Shown here in pieces: positions 5,527 to 5,549 of a DNA stretch of 5,549 nt. The notes beneath the pieces were generated by a model that worked only from the letters and a program-made list of their open reading frames with translations, had not been told where the DNA came from and did not search any database. How positions within the stretch are numbered: the first letter of the stretch is position 1; each line of letters opens with the position of its first letter. The DNA is from Stenotrophomonas sp. (GTDB taxonomy: Bacteria > Pseudomonadota > Gammaproteobacteria > Xanthomonadales > Xanthomonadaceae): the NCBI GenBank assembly GCA_003484865.1, contig DMZT01000455.1, forward strand, positions 1 through 5,549. The letters run 5' to 3'. A program made the translations under genes and the position numbers.

Positions 5527-5549
5527 ATCACGGTCTCTTAGAAAGATCG

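Noticed and set aside
4524..5531. Minus-strand open frame extending yajQ upstream by about 336 codons
   Set aside because: It is antisense to the clearly coding transporter, its composition is low-complexity (Gln, His, Gly, Asp, Arg), and YajQ proteins always begin at MPSF, which has its own ribosome site.

Overview
The window looks like chromosomal DNA of a Stenotrophomonas species, most likely the S. maltophilia complex. Three things suggest this: the GC-rich sequence with GC-ending codons, the protein families present, and two identical GTAG-headed palindromes that match the SMAG repeats described from that genus. This is recognition from memory and was not confirmed by any search.

Positions 1-2449 hold a two-gene plus-strand unit for aromatic alcohol oxidation. 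The first gene is a benzaldehyde dehydrogenase of the XylC type, cut by the left edge. Fourteen bases later comes a zinc-dependent aryl-alcohol (benzyl alcohol) dehydrogenase of the XylB/AreB type. Together they would convert benzyl-type alcohols to aldehydes and then to carboxylates. After 88 bases, and an 8-bp inverted repeat, follows a same-strand regulator (2538-3638). It has the AcoR-type sensory half and a Fis-type helix-turn-helix, but no AAA+ sigma-54 activation domain. It is the natural candidate to control the two dehydrogenase genes.

Positions 3639-4040 are a 402-base gap between converging genes. It is packed with structure: a GC hairpin just after the regulator, two direct SMAG-like copies 42 bases apart, a 113-bp element whose 31-bp inverted arms enclose two smaller hairpins, and a probable terminator for the gene arriving from the right.

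Positions 4041-4523 (minus strand) encode YajQ, a DUF520-family protein reported as a cyclic di-GMP effector in xanthomonads. It is divergent from an EamA/DMT-family membrane transporter (4602-5498, plus strand), with 78 bases between the two starts. The transporter start has no ribosome binding site, a -10-like box lies directly in front of it, and an in-frame stop lies within that box. A leaderless transcript is therefore likely. A 10-bp GC hairpin follows the transporter.

No tRNA, rRNA, CRISPR array, transposase or phage gene is visible. The genes themselves look ordinary. The points most worth a second look are the regulator without an ATPase, the nested 113-bp inverted repeat, and the leaderless transporter start.
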